Shown here: piece by piece, positions 39,607 through 49,236 of the stretch
How the letters are laid out: each line of letters starts with the position of its first letter
Position numbering within the stretch: position 1 is the stretch's first letter
NCBI RefSeq assembly: GCF_008369445.1
Contig: NZ_VTWH01000001.1
Coordinates: 124,001 to 188,000, forward strand
Origin: Aureimonas fodinaquatilis
GTDB lineage: Bacteria; Pseudomonadota; Alphaproteobacteria; Rhizobiales; Rhizobiaceae
Length of the DNA: 64,000 bases
Direction: 5' to 3'
The notes under the pieces: model-generated
What the model was told of the DNA's origin: nothing
Databases searched by the model: none
The model's input: only the letters and a program-made list of their open reading frames with translations
Made by a program: the position numbers and the translations under genes

Positions 39607-39623
39607 GTGTTGGGAGACGGCGG

Positions 39624-40427
39624 ATGAAACTCATTGTTCTGGGCGCAGCGGGGCGTATGGGCCAAAATCTGGTTCGGGTGATCGAACAGACGCCCGGCGC
39701 AACGCTTTGCGCAGCGATTGAGCGGGCTGGTTCACCCATTCTCGGGCGGGATGCCGGTGAGGTTGCCGGTGTTGGCACAATCGGCGTTGACGTGACCGAT
39801 GATCTGACACCGTTTCTGGTGGATGCAGATGGCATTCTGGACTTTACCGCACCGGCAAACAGCGTTGCCGTGGCTGAACATGCGCGGGAACATGGTCTGG
39901 TGCATATCGTCGGTACCACAGGTTTTTCTGCGCAAGAGGAAGCCGAAATTGCCCGGTGTGGAGAAGCGGGCGCCAGAATTGTCAAATCCGGCAATATGAG
40001 CCTGGGTGTCAATTTGCTGGCTCTGCTGGTTGAACGCGCGGCAAAGGCGCTGTCAGCGGAAAACTTCGATATTGAGGTGGTGGAAATGCACCACCGCCAC
40101 AAGGTGGACGCGCCATCCGGCACGGCACTGCTTCTGGGCGAGGCGGCGGCTGCCGGGCGTGAGGTTGACCTGCCCTCAGCCAGCGTGCGCGTGCGCGATG
40201 GGCACACAGGCCCGCGCAGCACCGGCACCATCGGCTTTGCCACCCTGCGCGGCGGCTCGGTAATTGGCGATCACACCGTGGTTTATGCCGGCGAGGGCGA
40301 GCGGGTTGAACTGACGCATCGTGCAGATGACCGCAGCATCTATGCCCGTGGCGCAGTGAAAGCTGCCTTGTGGGCCAAGGATCAGTCCGCCGGCTATTAT
40401 TCCATGCGCGATGTTTTGGGACTGTGA
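39624..40427 (+). CDS. dapB: 4-hydroxy-tetrahydrodipicolinate reductase
   Basis: Lysine and diaminopimelate synthesis enzyme of 267 residues, NAD(P)H-dependent. The Rossmann start is [18 protein letters not shown], nucleotide contact VGTTGFS, and the catalytic signature [30 protein letters not shown] precedes the ATG. It is followed after 16 nt by gpmA. Confidence 0.96.
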   Translation: MKLIVLGAAGRMGQNLVRVIEQTPGATLCAAIERAGSPILGRDAGEVAGVGTIGVDVTDDLTPFLVDADGILDFTAPANSVAVAEHAREHGLVHIVGTTGFSAQEEAEIARCGEAGARIVKSGNMSLGVNLLALLVERAAKALSAENFDIEVVEMHHRHKVDAPSGTALLLGEAAAAGREVDLPSASVRVRDGHTGPRSTGTIGFATLRGGSVIGDHTVVYAGEGERVELTHRADDRSIYARGAVKAALWAKDQSAGYYSMRDVLGL

Positions 40428-40443
40428 GGAGAAGGGAAGACAT

Positions 40444-41064
40444 ATGAGCAGAACTCTTGTTCTGGTTCGGCATGGCCAGAGTGACTGGAATTTGAAAAAC
40501 CTGTTTACCGGCTGGCGCGATCCGGACCTGACAGACAAGGGTGTGGAGGAAGCTGGTGCAGCGGGGGAGCGTTTGAAGGCTGCCGGGCTGCATTTCGACA
40601 TTGCCTTCACCAGCAATCTTTCCCGCGCGCAGCGCACGCTTCAGCTTCTGCTGGAGACGCAGGGCCAGAGCGGGTTGGAAACCATTCGCAATGAAGCGCT
40701 GAACGAGCGCGACTATGGCGAGCTTTCCGGTTTGAACAAGGATGATGCACGCGAAAAATGGGGTGAAGACCAGGTGCACATCTGGCGTAGGTCCTATGAC
40801 GTGCCGCCGCCAGGTGGTGAAAGTCTGAAAGACACCGGCGCACGTGTCTGGCCTTATTACATTCATACCATTCAGCCCAAAGTGCTGGCGGGCGGCACGG
40901 TTATCGTGGCGGCGCATGGCAACTCGCTACGCGCGCTGGTCATGGCGCTCGAAGGGCTTTCGCCGGAAGAGATAGTGGCTGCGGAAATTGCTACCGGCGT
41001 ACCGATTGTCTACCGCCTGAATGCCGATTCCACCGTGGCATCCAAAGACGTTCTGGAGGCCTGA
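40444..41064 (+). CDS. gpmA: 2,3-bisphosphoglycerate-dependent phosphoglycerate mutase
   Basis: Glycolytic mutase of 206 residues interconverting 3- and 2-phosphoglycerate. Motifs: [20 protein letters not shown] with the phospho-His, [29 protein letters not shown] and [12 protein letters not shown] with the second His. A strong ribosome site GAGGAGAAGGGAAG precedes the ATG at 40444. Confidence 0.96.
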   Translation: MSRTLVLVRHGQSDWNLKNLFTGWRDPDLTDKGVEEAGAAGERLKAAGLHFDIAFTSNLSRAQRTLQLLLETQGQSGLETIRNEALNERDYGELSGLNKDDAREKWGEDQVHIWRRSYDVPPPGGESLKDTGARVWPYYIHTIQPKVLAGGTVIVAAHGNSLRALVMALEGLSPEEIVAAEIATGVPIVYRLNADSTVASKDVLEA

Positions 41065-41069
41065 ACGCA

Positions 41070-41115
41070 CTTGCACCGTTGCAATTGATCTTTGGATTTC
41101 CTGTAACGGTGTAAG
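41070..41115. terminator. Long inverted repeat between convergent gpmA and the DUF2244 gene
   Basis: CTTGCACCGTT (41070-41080) pairs with AACGGTGTAAG (41105-41115) with one mismatch and a 24-nt loop. It may mark the 3' ends; no T-run. Confidence 0.4.
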
Positions 41116-41160
41116 TCTGTTCGTTGCCGTCGAACCAGTTCTGGCCAAATGGCACTTGCT

Positions 41161-41655
41161 TCAACCGAGTTTGGTTGTGGCAAGGGCCCGGCCAAATTCG
41201 GTAGCAAAGGTTTCCCGGTCTTCCGGGTTTAGAAAAGCGCCAATTTCGGTGGTGTTGCCACTGCCGGAGACTGCCATATGCGTAACGCCATATTCATGGT
41301 GGCGGCGCACGTCGAACCGTGTCCAGAACGGGTTGTAAGTGATTTCCTGCACCTTGCCGCGTGGAGAGGTTTTGCGAATCAACAGCAGCGTGCGTGAAAT
41401 GCTGACCTCTTCGCTCGCCAGCGCTGCGCGGTTGTTGTAACGAAAGGCCAGCCAGAGCAGAAGGACGTCCAGCCCGAAATAGCCGAAAACCGGCCACGCC
41501 CCGTGTGAGAGAAACACAAGCCCTGTTACAAGGCTGACAAAACCGAAGGTCAGCATCATAAGGGTAAAGCCGAGTTTGCCGAGCGAGCGATAGGGCGTCA
41601 GCAAAGCACGAAACAGGAGTTGCTCGTTGATGTTTGGCTCTTCCTCAGGGTGCAT
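41161..41655 (-). CDS. DUF2244 membrane protein
   Basis: Integral membrane protein of about 164 residues with two adjacent transmembrane helices (around residues 30-75) and a soluble C-terminal domain containing YNPFWTRFDV, the hallmark of DUF2244. Function is not known. The start at ATG 41655 avoids overlap with divergent nth. DUF2244-nth adjacency is common in Hyphomicrobiales. Confidence 0.85.
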   Translation of the reverse strand: MHPEEEPNINEQLLFRALLTPYRSLGKLGFTLMMLTFGFVSLVTGLVFLSHGAWPVFGYFGLDVLLLWLAFRYNNRAALASEEVSISRTLLLIRKTSPRGKVQEITYNPFWTRFDVRRHHEYGVTHMAVSGSGNTTEIGAFLNPEDRETFATEFGRALATTKLG

Positions 41656-41696
41656 GGCGCGACTCTTTCGGGCAGTGGCAGCAGACAGGATATAAG

Positions 41697-42491
41697 ATGG
41701 CGGCAATGCGTCAAAAATCCAAGCCCGTCAGCACAACGGCAAAATCCGGGAAAGCTGTTCGAATTCCATACACGACGGCTGAGGTAACGGAGATATTCCG
41801 GCGCTTTGCCGTGCAGAGGCCTGAGCCGCAGCCGGAACTGGAACATTCCGATGCATTCACTCTGCTGGTCGCGGTGGTGCTTTCCGCACAGGCAACGGAT
41901 ATGGGCGTTAACCGCGCCACACGCGGCCTGTTTGCCAAGGCCAGCACTGCCAGCGCAATGGTGGCTTTGGGCGAAGACGCCATTCGCGAAGAAATTCGCA
42001 CCATTGGACTGTTTCGCAACAAGGCGAAAAACGTCGCTTTGCTGGCAGAAAGGCTGGTCGAGCACTATGGGGGCGTTGTGCCAGACAGTCGTGAAGCGCT
42101 TGAAGCGCTACCCGGCGTCGGGCGGAAAACCGCCAATGTCGTTTTGAACACCGCTTTTGGAAAAGAAACGCTGGCGGTGGACACGCATATATTTCGCATT
42201 GGCAATCGACTGAAAATTGCCCCCGGCAAAACGCCGGAAGAGGTCGAGCGTAATTTTCTGCGCATCATTCCCGATGGCTATCTGCGGCATGCCCATCACT
42301 GGCTGATTCTGCATGGGCGCTATGTGTGCAAGGCGCGCAAGCCGGATTGCGCGGCCTGCATTATTGCCGACCTGTGCAAGGCGGATGAGAAAACCACAAA
42401 TGTTCCCGCCCCACTGGTGCCGCTGGAAGTGCGCGGCGCGGGTGAGCAGGCGCGCCCGCCGGTTACCGCATTTGGCGGGGCAGTGCTCTGA
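41697..42491 (+). CDS. nth: Endonuclease III (DNA glycosylase/AP lyase)
   Basis: Base-excision repair enzyme of 264 residues that removes oxidised pyrimidines. The HhH motif is ALPGVGRKTANVVLNTAFG with the catalytic Lys, the catalytic Asp is in AVDTHIFRI, and the [4Fe-4S] loop CKARKPDCAACIIADLC has the C-x6-C-x2-C-x5-C spacing. ATG 41697 or 41706 are both possible starts. The C-terminal ~25 residues extend past the cluster. Confidence 0.94.
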   Translation: MAAMRQKSKPVSTTAKSGKAVRIPYTTAEVTEIFRRFAVQRPEPQPELEHSDAFTLLVAVVLSAQATDMGVNRATRGLFAKASTASAMVALGEDAIREEIRTIGLFRNKAKNVALLAERLVEHYGGVVPDSREALEALPGVGRKTANVVLNTAFGKETLAVDTHIFRIGNRLKIAPGKTPEEVERNFLRIIPDGYLRHAHHWLILHGRYVCKARKPDCAACIIADLCKADEKTTNVPAPLVPLEVRGAGEQARPPVTAFGGAVL

Positions 42492-42535
42492 CACATTTCT
42501 CGTTGCGCTGTCCCTGGTGAAGGAAGGATGAGAAT

Positions 42536-43273
42536 TTAACGGGAAGTGCTGTCTGGCCTCACAATGGCGAGGCCACCTTCCTTGATGGATATTTTCTGAT
42601 GCAGATGCACCATCATGGCGGCGGCAAACAGCGGCGTTAAAAGATTGAGGACCGGAATTGCCAGAAACGCCGCGATCAGCAACCCGGACATGAAAATGCG
42701 CGCGCCATGCCGGTCGCGAAGTGCGGCGGCTTCGTCAATGGTGCGAAAGCGCAGCGAAGCAAACTGAAAATACTCCCGCCCAAGAAGATAGCCGTTGACG
42801 ATGAAAAACGCGACGATATTGACAAGGGGCAGCCAGAGCAGGGCAAAGGCGATCAGATTGCCCAGAACAACGATGCCGAAGAATTTAATCGAAAGGACCG
42901 TGCTTTGCCAGAAAGGCAGAGCACGCCCGGGTGCGTGTTGGGGATAGTCCTTGACCTCGACCGTTTCTGCCACATCATCGAGAAACAGCCCGGCGATGAT
43001 GGCGCTGACTGGCGCGATCAGAAATGCCAGTAAAAACGCCAGGGCAATGCTGGCGGCAAAGCCGGCAAACGTGCCTGCATTGTCGACCCAAGACGGCATG
43101 TCCGGCGCAAAACCGGCAAAAAATGGAATAACCAGAATTTCAAACAGCCAGCGCACAGCAAACCAGAGCGCCACGAGGCATATCGCGGTCAGGCCCAGAA
43201 CCTTCCACAGTGCAGAGCGAAATGGCGGCGAGAAAATATCGCGAAGCGCCAGACTGGCAGATGAGAAAATCAT
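42536..43273 (-). CDS. EI24/CysZ-family membrane protein
   Basis: Protein of 245 residues with about four to six hydrophobic segments and the EI24 domain pattern (LLWLPLVNIVAFFIVNGYLLGREYFQF in two parts, then ASLRFR). E. coli CysZ of this family carries sulfate, but similarity is at domain level and no sulfate gene is adjacent. It is convergent with nth. Confidence 0.78.
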   Translation of the reverse strand: MIFSSASLALRDIFSPPFRSALWKVLGLTAICLVALWFAVRWLFEILVIPFFAGFAPDMPSWVDNAGTFAGFAASIALAFLLAFLIAPVSAIIAGLFLDDVAETVEVKDYPQHAPGRALPFWQSTVLSIKFFGIVVLGNLIAFALLWLPLVNIVAFFIVNGYLLGREYFQFASLRFRTIDEAAALRDRHGARIFMSGLLIAAFLAIPVLNLLTPLFAAAMMVHLHQKISIKEGGLAIVRPDSTSR

Positions 43274-43363
43274 GATCCAAGCCCCGGATAACTGCGGTCA
43301 ACCGGATTTAAGACAGGCCGGGTTCTTCTGCAACCACTCGCGTTTACGGCATGGCCGGATCAA

Positions 43364-43470
43364 GGCGTTTCCGCCGATCTTTCGATCACCTGCAGCGTTC
43401 CAACTCGATGCTTTGCCGCCGCATTGTGCTGCGGTTGAAACGATTCCGTTTCAACAGGAAATGCTCTAAG
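43364..43470 (-). repeat. Dispersed bipartite palindromic repeat, copy E
   Basis: On the minus strand it reads TAGAGCATTTCCTGTTGAAA and onward. The first palindrome is a perfect 9-bp pair, GTTGAAACG (43434-43442) / CGTTTCAAC (43447-43455). The linker contains CAGCACAATGCG and GGCAAAGC. The second part is a weaker hairpin capped by GATC-GAAA-GATC (43376-43387). Confidence 0.75.
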
Positions 43471-43504
43471 GAACAGCCTGACATGAATCTGCGCTGAGGC
43501 CCCT

Positions 43505-44500
43505 ATGCCGAAATTCGACGTTCTGACCATTGGCAATGCTATTGTCGATATTATTGCCCGAACCGATGATGCCACCTTGAAGGCGCTGAATGTGCAGAAA
43601 GGCGCAATGACGCTTGTTGACGCAGAGCGGGCCCTGCAGCTTTACGCCAATATGGGGCCAGCTATTGAAACGTCTGGCGGCAGCGCGGCCAACACGGTTG
43701 CCGGTCTGGTGGCGCTTGGCGGCAAAGGCGCATTCATCGGCAAGGTTTCGGGCGATACGCTGGGTGAAATCTTCATCCATGACATTCGCTCGCTTGGAGT
43801 GTTTTTTGCCACGTCGCAGCTTATCGGTGATCCGCCGACCGCACGATGCATGATATTCGTGACGCCTGATGGTGAGCGTTCGATGTCCACCTACCTGGGA
43901 GCCTGCGTGGAACTGCGCCCGGAAGATATTGAGCCGGAGCTGGTTGCCGGCGCGCAGGTTTCATATTTCGAGGGATATTTGTGGGATCCGCCACTGGCCA
44001 AGGAGGCCATCGTCAAATCTGCCGACATTGCCCACGCCCATGGGCGCGAAATGGCGATGACGCTTTCAGATGCCTTTTGCGTCAACCGCTATCGCAACGA
44101 GTTTCTGGGTCTGATGCAGTCTGGAACGGTGGACATTGTTTTTGCCAATGAAGCAGAGGCACTGGCACTTTATGAGACCGAGGATTTCTCGCAGGCACTG
44201 CTGCGGCTTCAGCAGGATGTTGCCAAACTGGCCGTGGTAACGCGTGGTGCGCAGGGCTGCGTGGTGGTGGAAAAAGCTGGCCAGACCGCTTATGCGGCTG
44301 AGCCTGTGGCACGGGTGGTGGATACAACAGGCGCTGGCGACCTGTTTGCCGCCGGCTTTTTGCGCGGCTACACCAGCGGACGCGACCATGCCACCAGCGC
44401 AGCGCTGGGTGCTTCTGCTGCGGCCCACATCATCCAGCAGATAGGCCCGCGCCCGGCTACGTTGCTGACAGAACTGCCAGCCGTGAAGGCGCTGCTTTAG
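43505..44500 (+). CDS. PfkB-family sugar kinase, adenosine kinase type
   Basis: Cytosolic kinase of 331 residues. The N-terminal signature is GGSAANTVAGLVALGGKGAFIGKV in two runs, and the catalytic motif DTTGAGDLFAAGFLRGY has the general-base Asp. Orthologues in alphaproteobacteria are annotated as adenosine kinase; ribokinase-like activity on another nucleoside cannot be excluded. The stop overlaps the yifB stop on the other strand by 4 nt. Confidence 0.88.
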   Translation: MPKFDVLTIGNAIVDIIARTDDATLKALNVQKGAMTLVDAERALQLYANMGPAIETSGGSAANTVAGLVALGGKGAFIGKVSGDTLGEIFIHDIRSLGVFFATSQLIGDPPTARCMIFVTPDGERSMSTYLGACVELRPEDIEPELVAGAQVSYFEGYLWDPPLAKEAIVKSADIAHAHGREMAMTLSDAFCVNRYRNEFLGLMQSGTVDIVFANEAEALALYETEDFSQALLRLQQDVAKLAVVTRGAQGCVVVEKAGQTAYAAEPVARVVDTTGAGDLFAAGFLRGYTSGRDHATSAALGASAAAHIIQQIGPRPATLLTELPAVKALL

Positions 44501-46020
44501 CTGGCACGTTCCGGGCTGGCGCGATAGGAAATGGCTTCTGCCAGATGGATGCGGCCCACCAGGTCGTCTCCAGCCAGATCGGCAAGAGTGCGAGCAACCT
44601 TCAGAATGCGATGATAAGCTCTGGCGGAAAAGCGCAGTTTTTCCGCTGCTTCCTGCAAGAGGCGGCTTCCGGCCTGATCAGGGGCCGCCACCTTTTCAAT
44701 CAATGATGCCGCGCAATGAGCGTTCAAATATCCCGCAGGCATACCCAGCGCATTGTAGCGCTGGGCCTGTAGCTGACGGGCCTGCAGCACGCGAGCGGCA
44801 ACTGTGGATGAAGGTTCTGCAGCTTCATGGCGGATAAGGTCGCTGGCCGATACTGCGGGGACATCCATTCGAATATCTATACGGTCCAGCAATGGTCCGG
44901 AGATTCTTGCCTGATAATCCGTCTGGCAGCGTGGGCCACGCGCACAGCTGTGCCCCGGCTCTCCCGCCATGCCGCAGCGACAAGGGTTCATGGCGGCTAT
45001 CAACTGAAATTTTGCCGGATAGCTGACGCGATGATTGACCCTGGCAATCACCGCTTCACCATTTTCCAGTGGCTGGCGCAGGGAATCCAGCACTGCGGGC
45101 GAAAACTCGGGGAATTCGTCGAGAAACAGAACGCCGTGATGGGCCAGTGACACCTCGCCCGGGCGGGCGCGCTGGCCGCCGCCGATCATGGCTGCCATGG
45201 ATGCAGAGTGATGCGGCGCGCGAAACGGCCTGCGGTCAGAAAGACAACCATCTGCCAGTTCCCCGGCAATGGAGGAAACCATGGAAACTTCCAGCAGTTC
45301 TTTCGGCTCAAGCGGCGGCATGATGGAGGGGAGGCGCTGCGCCAGCATGGATTTCCCCGAACCCGGTGGCCCGCAGAACAGAAGATTGTGCCCGCCGGAC
45401 GCGGCAATTTCCAATGCTCGCTTGGCGCTGCTTTGCCCCTTGATATCGGCAAGGTCAGGCAAAGTCTCAATCTGCTTGCGCATGGCAGGTTCCGGCCGTG
45501 CCAGAATTTGCGTACCTCGAAAATGATTGGCCAGTTGAATCAGGTTTTTCGCCGCAACAATTGGCATATCGATGCTGGCCCAGGCTGCTTCCGCGCCGCA
45601 GGCATGCGGGCAGACAAGGCCTTCGGAATTGGCATTGGCAGCCATCGCAGCAGACAGAACCCCGCTGACCGGCATGACGCTGCCGTCCAGCGACAATTCA
45701 CCCAGCACGACATTGCCCACCAATGCCTCTTTGGGAATTGCCCCGAGCGCTGCCATCAAACCAAGTGCGATGGGCAGATCATAGTGGCTGCCTTCTTTGG
45801 GCAAATCCGCTGGCGCCAGATTGATGGTGACCCGTTTGGGCGGCATCGCCAGCCCGGATGCATGCAGAGCAGCCTGCACCCGCTCACGACTTTCGGTAAC
45901 CGCTTTGTCGGCAAGCCCGACAATCTGCACCCCGACCCTGCCGGGCGCGATCATGACTTCAACATCAACTGCAATGGCCTCAACACCCTGAAAGGCCACT
46001 GTCCGAACCCGAGTGATCAT
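44497..46020 (-). CDS. comM: YifB/ComM family Mg-chelatase-like AAA+ ATPase
   Basis: Hexameric ATPase of 507 residues; ComM in Vibrio is a helicase aiding branch migration in natural transformation. N-terminal Lon-like domain with VQIVGLADKAVTESRERVQ and PADLPKEGSHYDLPIALG, Walker A GPPGSGKSMLAQRLPSI, Walker B GVLFLDEFPEF, a zinc-like cysteine group around PCRCGMAGEPGHSC, and a C-terminal helical domain with ARAYHRILKVARTLADL. Confidence 0.92.
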   Translation of the reverse strand: MITRVRTVAFQGVEAIAVDVEVMIAPGRVGVQIVGLADKAVTESRERVQAALHASGLAMPPKRVTINLAPADLPKEGSHYDLPIALGLMAALGAIPKEALVGNVVLGELSLDGSVMPVSGVLSAAMAANANSEGLVCPHACGAEAAWASIDMPIVAAKNLIQLANHFRGTQILARPEPAMRKQIETLPDLADIKGQSSAKRALEIAASGGHNLLFCGPPGSGKSMLAQRLPSIMPPLEPKELLEVSMVSSIAGELADGCLSDRRPFRAPHHSASMAAMIGGGQRARPGEVSLAHHGVLFLDEFPEFSPAVLDSLRQPLENGEAVIARVNHRVSYPAKFQLIAAMNPCRCGMAGEPGHSCARGPRCQTDYQARISGPLLDRIDIRMDVPAVSASDLIRHEAAEPSSTVAARVLQARQLQAQRYNALGMPAGYLNAHCAASLIEKVAAPDQAGSRLLQEAAEKLRFSARAYHRILKVARTLADLAGDDLVGRIHLAEAISYRASPERAS

Positions 46021-46603
46021 ACAAACTCATTTCTGCAAAATTCATTTGAATGACTAAAGGAATTGTTCGCGCGGTCAAGCACTCTGCCTAATTCAACCTT
46101 TAGAGTGCTGGATTTGCTGGCATTCAATACACTGGCCGGAGTTCAAAAACCTGGAACTACACAACTATAAATTGTGATCATGGCGTCTGTTTGCCGTCTG
46201 ATGAATTTTATTTTGTATATTTTTGATCAGAAAAATTCAGAATTCTGCATTGAAAACAATGATTTATGCCAATAAATAAACTCCTGAAAATTATACTTGG
46301 AAAAACAGGTATTGTATTTTTGAAAGTCCGAAACGTGAAATATCTACCGGATATATTCTCATTCAAAGCATCTGTGTTGAAATTGAAACCTATACTGAAT
46401 TTATATTTCTTGAGAACATCAGTATCTATGGAATTTTGCAAAAAATCACTTGGGTCTTATTGAGTATAAACCCTTGCGGATTGTTCGCCAGTCAATCACA
46501 TTGACGATGAAAATGGCACACGGGCTGATTCGGGTCGGTGTTGCAGAGGGTGGCAGAGCGGTCAAAAAACTACTTACAGTAGTTATGACGGTGTTCTTGG
46601 CGG
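46021..46603. other. AT-rich intergenic patch of 580 bp
   Basis: Base composition changes abruptly from GC-rich to strongly AT-rich, most markedly at 46130-46470, then returns. Two overlapping antiparallel frames exist (46208-46441 minus, 77 codons; 46266-46463 plus, 65 codons), but neither has a ribosome site or a recognisable family, so I do not call them genes. A perfect small inverted repeat AACTACttacaGTAGTT lies near 46566-46582. It may be a remnant of foreign DNA or a regulatory region. Confidence 0.6.
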
Positions 46604-46828
46604 ATGAAGCACATGGCTGGCGAGCGGAATGATAGTGAAATTGACAGTGAAATGACCAGCCTGGCTGGTCAGGCCAGCAGACACTGTGAAATGGTCAAAC
46701 GCACTCTTGGCGAGTGGAACGGGTCAATGGCCGAGCTGGGGGAGTTTTTTGATACGGCGGGCAGTTTCTATTTGAAACTGGCCGAAGAAGCTTCGCGCAT
46801 AACGCTTGCCCGCCGCAAGATCAATTAG
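46604..46828 (+). CDS. Small protein of unknown function, about 71-74 residues
   Basis: Hydrophilic, probably alpha-helical protein (QASRHCEMVKRTLGEWNGSM, FFDTAGSFYLKLAEEASRIT) without signal peptide or membrane segment. ATG 46604 or 46613 are possible starts. Composition is close to that of the chromosome, unlike the AT-rich patch before it. It is convergent with gshB. Family not recognised. Confidence 0.55.
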   Translation: MKHMAGERNDSEIDSEMTSLAGQASRHCEMVKRTLGEWNGSMAELGEFFDTAGSFYLKLAEEASRITLARRKIN

Positions 46829-46876
46829 GTCAAAGTCATTCGATATATCAGAGCCCATGACATCCTGGGCGCTCAG

Positions 46877-47821
46877 TCAGGCAGAGCGTTTGGCTTCAAC
46901 TGCATCCCAGAAAAGCGCGGCAATATCAGCCCCGCCAAACCGCTTGACCTCCCGGATGCCGGTCGGTGATGTGACGTTGATTTCAGTCAGATAATTGCCG
47001 ATCACATCAATGCCGACAAAAATCTGTCCGCGTTCTTTCAGGGCGGGGCCAATGCGAGCGCAGATTTCCAGATCACGATCTGTCAACTCGCTTGGGTCTG
47101 CTCTGCCGCCGACATGCATGTTGGAGCGAGCATCCGTTTCAGAAGGAACACGGTTGATCGCGCCAACGGGTTCACCATCAATCAGAATGATGCGCTTGTC
47201 GCCCTTGCGAACCTCCGGCAGATATTTCTGAACGATAAAGGGCTCGCGAAACAACAGAGCAAATGTTTCCATGAAGGATGAGAGATTGCGGTCATCCCGT
47301 GTCAGGTGAAACACGCCTGCACCGCCATTGCCGTAAAGCGGCTTCATGACAATCTCGCCGAATTCGGCGCGAAACGCCGCCACTTCCTGTGGATCCTTGG
47401 TAATCAGGGTTTCCGGCATCAGATCAATGAATTCGGTTACGAAGATTTTTTCCGGCATATTTCGAACCCAGGCCGGATCATTGGCCACCAGCGTATTGGG
47501 GTGCAGACGCTCCAGAATATGGGTTGAGGTTATGTAATTCATGTCAAAAGGCGGATCCTGCCGCAGCAGTACAACATCCATCTCGGCCAGATTGGTGCGC
47601 ACGGGTTCGCCAAGCTCGAAATGCCGGCCCACCTCGTCCGCCAGCTTCATGGTTTCCAAGCGAGCAGTGACCAGCCCGTCGCGCATCGACAAACGGTCCG
47701 GTGTATAGTGGAAAAGCGTGTGGCCGCGTTGCTGCGCCTCCATACACAGGGCAAAGGTTGAATCGCCCTTAATGGTGATGGATGAAACATGGTCCATCTG
47801 GACCGCAACTTTCAACGTCAT
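46877..47821 (-). CDS. gshB: Glutathione synthetase
   Basis: ATP-grasp enzyme of about 314 residues adding glycine to gamma-glutamylcysteine. N-terminal substrate region [20 protein letters not shown], then [20 protein letters not shown], the ATP-binding loop [14 protein letters not shown], and [20 protein letters not shown] near the C-terminus. ATG 47821 with AAGG upstream is preferred over 47872. It is the last gene of a minus-strand run from rph. Confidence 0.95.
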   Translation of the reverse strand: MTLKVAVQMDHVSSITIKGDSTFALCMEAQQRGHTLFHYTPDRLSMRDGLVTARLETMKLADEVGRHFELGEPVRTNLAEMDVVLLRQDPPFDMNYITSTHILERLHPNTLVANDPAWVRNMPEKIFVTEFIDLMPETLITKDPQEVAAFRAEFGEIVMKPLYGNGGAGVFHLTRDDRNLSSFMETFALLFREPFIVQKYLPEVRKGDKRIILIDGEPVGAINRVPSETDARSNMHVGGRADPSELTDRDLEICARIGPALKERGQIFVGIDVIGNYLTEINVTSPTGIREVKRFGGADIAALFWDAVEAKRSA

Positions 47822-47881
47822 GACGCTTACCTTGCTCTGGATCGTTTGACACTTTTGCGGGATTTGCTGCACAAGCGCAAT

Positions 47882-48256
47882 TCAAACCGGCTGCCACGCA
47901 CCGGAAATATGAACAGGCCACCGCCGCGGACAAACTGCAACAATATCAAAACGCAGCGATACCTGTGCTGCATCGCGGCAGCCCATCAGCCAAAGGTCGG
48001 CAGAATTGGAAATGCGACGCCATGCAGCGGGCGTCACGGCATCCACTGCCTGTTGCAGGGTAGGGCGGGCTTTCACCTCGACAATCGCAATCAGCTTGCC
48101 ACGCCGCGCAATCAAATCGACCTCGCCAAGCCTGGTGCGATAGCGCCGATGCAATATTCTATAGCCTTTAAGACGCAGGACCAGAGCGGCCAGCTTTTCT
48201 GCCCGGTGCCCGTTCTGCTGCGCCAGCCGCCGAAGCTGCTGTTGACGGATGGTCAA
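47882..48256 (-). CDS. yraN: UPF0102 family protein YraN
   Basis: Protein of 124 residues with the nuclease-like UPF0102 fold: [20 protein letters not shown], then the acidic/Lys core [20 protein letters not shown]. Its biological role is unproven. The start overlaps the rsmI stop by 4 nt (ATGA). The rsmI-yraN-gshB order is common in alphaproteobacteria. Confidence 0.9.
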   Translation of the reverse strand: MTIRQQQLRRLAQQNGHRAEKLAALVLRLKGYRILHRRYRTRLGEVDLIARRGKLIAIVEVKARPTLQQAVDAVTPAAWRRISNSADLWLMGCRDAAQVSLRFDIVAVCPRRWPVHISGAWQPV

Positions 48257-49140
48257 GCTGTGCCGCCTTTCAGGGCCATGGCGCGTTGATAAAGCTCGCG
48301 GCGGGAAAGACCGGTCAGTTTCACCGCTTCCTGTGCTGCCTTTGCGGGCTTCATCTCCCGCATCAGGCCAAGCAGAATGGTATCGGCATCTTCAGATGTG
48401 GCGGCTTCTTCCGCCTGCGGCGGGGCGACGCATACCACAATTTCGCCGCGCACCCGCTCCATTGCCGCAAATTCTGCTTTCAACTCCGGCAGAGTGCCTC
48501 GGTATATCGTTTCGTAAAGCTTGGTCAGTTCCCGACAGACAGCCGCGGGACGCGGGCCAAACACCAGCGCCATATCGTCAAGGCTTTCGGCAATGCGGTG
48601 TGGCGCTTCGAAAAACATCAGCGTGCCGGGAACACGCGCCAGCTCTTCAAAACGAGCGCGGCGCGCCTGCTGCTTCTGCGGTGGAAAGCCGGCAAAGAAA
48701 AACGAATCTGACGGCAAGCCGCTGGCAAGAAGCGCAGCGATGGGGGCGGATGCGCCGGGTATCGGATAGACTGGAATGCCGCGGGCAATGGCCTCCCGGC
48801 TGAGGGAAAAGCCGGGATCTGAAACCAGCGGCGTGCCGGCATCGGACACAATGGCAACAGATTGCCCTGCTTCCAGTTCTGTCAACAAGGCCGCGCCGGA
48901 ATCTTCGGCATTGTGTTCATGATAAGCGAGCATTGGCCGGCTGATGCCATAGCGGGAAAGCAGCCGGACGGTCACCCGGGTGTCTTCACAAGCCAGCCGA
49001 TCTGCACCGGCAATAATTTCCAGCGCGCGCAAGCTGATGTCGGAGAGATTGCCGATCGGCGTAGCAACCAGATACAGACCGGGTTCGGGCTTGGGCGCAG
49101 CAAACACGCTGTCGCGAATTGTGTAGGTACGGTCCGACAT
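48253..49140 (-). CDS. rsmI: 16S rRNA (cytidine-1402-2'-O)-methyltransferase
   Basis: SAM-dependent enzyme of 295 residues that methylates C1402 at the ribosomal P site. Tetrapyrrole-methylase fold: [65 protein letters not shown] and the FFEAPHRI segment. Repeat copy F lies immediately upstream. Confidence 0.94.
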   Translation of the reverse strand: MSDRTYTIRDSVFAAPKPEPGLYLVATPIGNLSDISLRALEIIAGADRLACEDTRVTVRLLSRYGISRPMLAYHEHNAEDSGAALLTELEAGQSVAIVSDAGTPLVSDPGFSLSREAIARGIPVYPIPGASAPIAALLASGLPSDSFFFAGFPPQKQQARRARFEELARVPGTLMFFEAPHRIAESLDDMALVFGPRPAAVCRELTKLYETIYRGTLPELKAEFAAMERVRGEIVVCVAPPQAEEAATSEDADTILLGLMREMKPAKAAQEAVKLTGLSRRELYQRAMALKGGTA

Positions 49141-49157
49141 GGTTCTGCTTCTTTGTT

Positions 49158-49208
49158 CAGAGCATTGTCCTGCCGTTGAAACTCTACCGTTTCAACGGAA
49201 AGTGCTTT
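49158..49208 (-). repeat. Dispersed palindromic repeat, copy F
   Basis: Perfect 10-bp palindrome CCGTTGAAAC (49173-49182) / GTTTCAACGG (49189-49198), flanked on the minus strand by AAAGCACTTTC and GCAGGACAATGCTCTGAAC. The second hairpin is missing. It lies between hemW and rsmI. Confidence 0.75.
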
Positions 49209-49236
49209 GGCCGCAACTTATACCGCAAAAGGACCG

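Noticed and set aside
42536-43273. Gene symbol cysZ for the EI24-domain protein
   Set aside because: Only domain-level similarity is visible and there is no sulfate-assimilation context.
46208-46463. Two overlapping antiparallel short frames as genes
   Set aside because: No ribosome site, no recognised family, and AT-rich DNA yields chance frames; reported as a region only.
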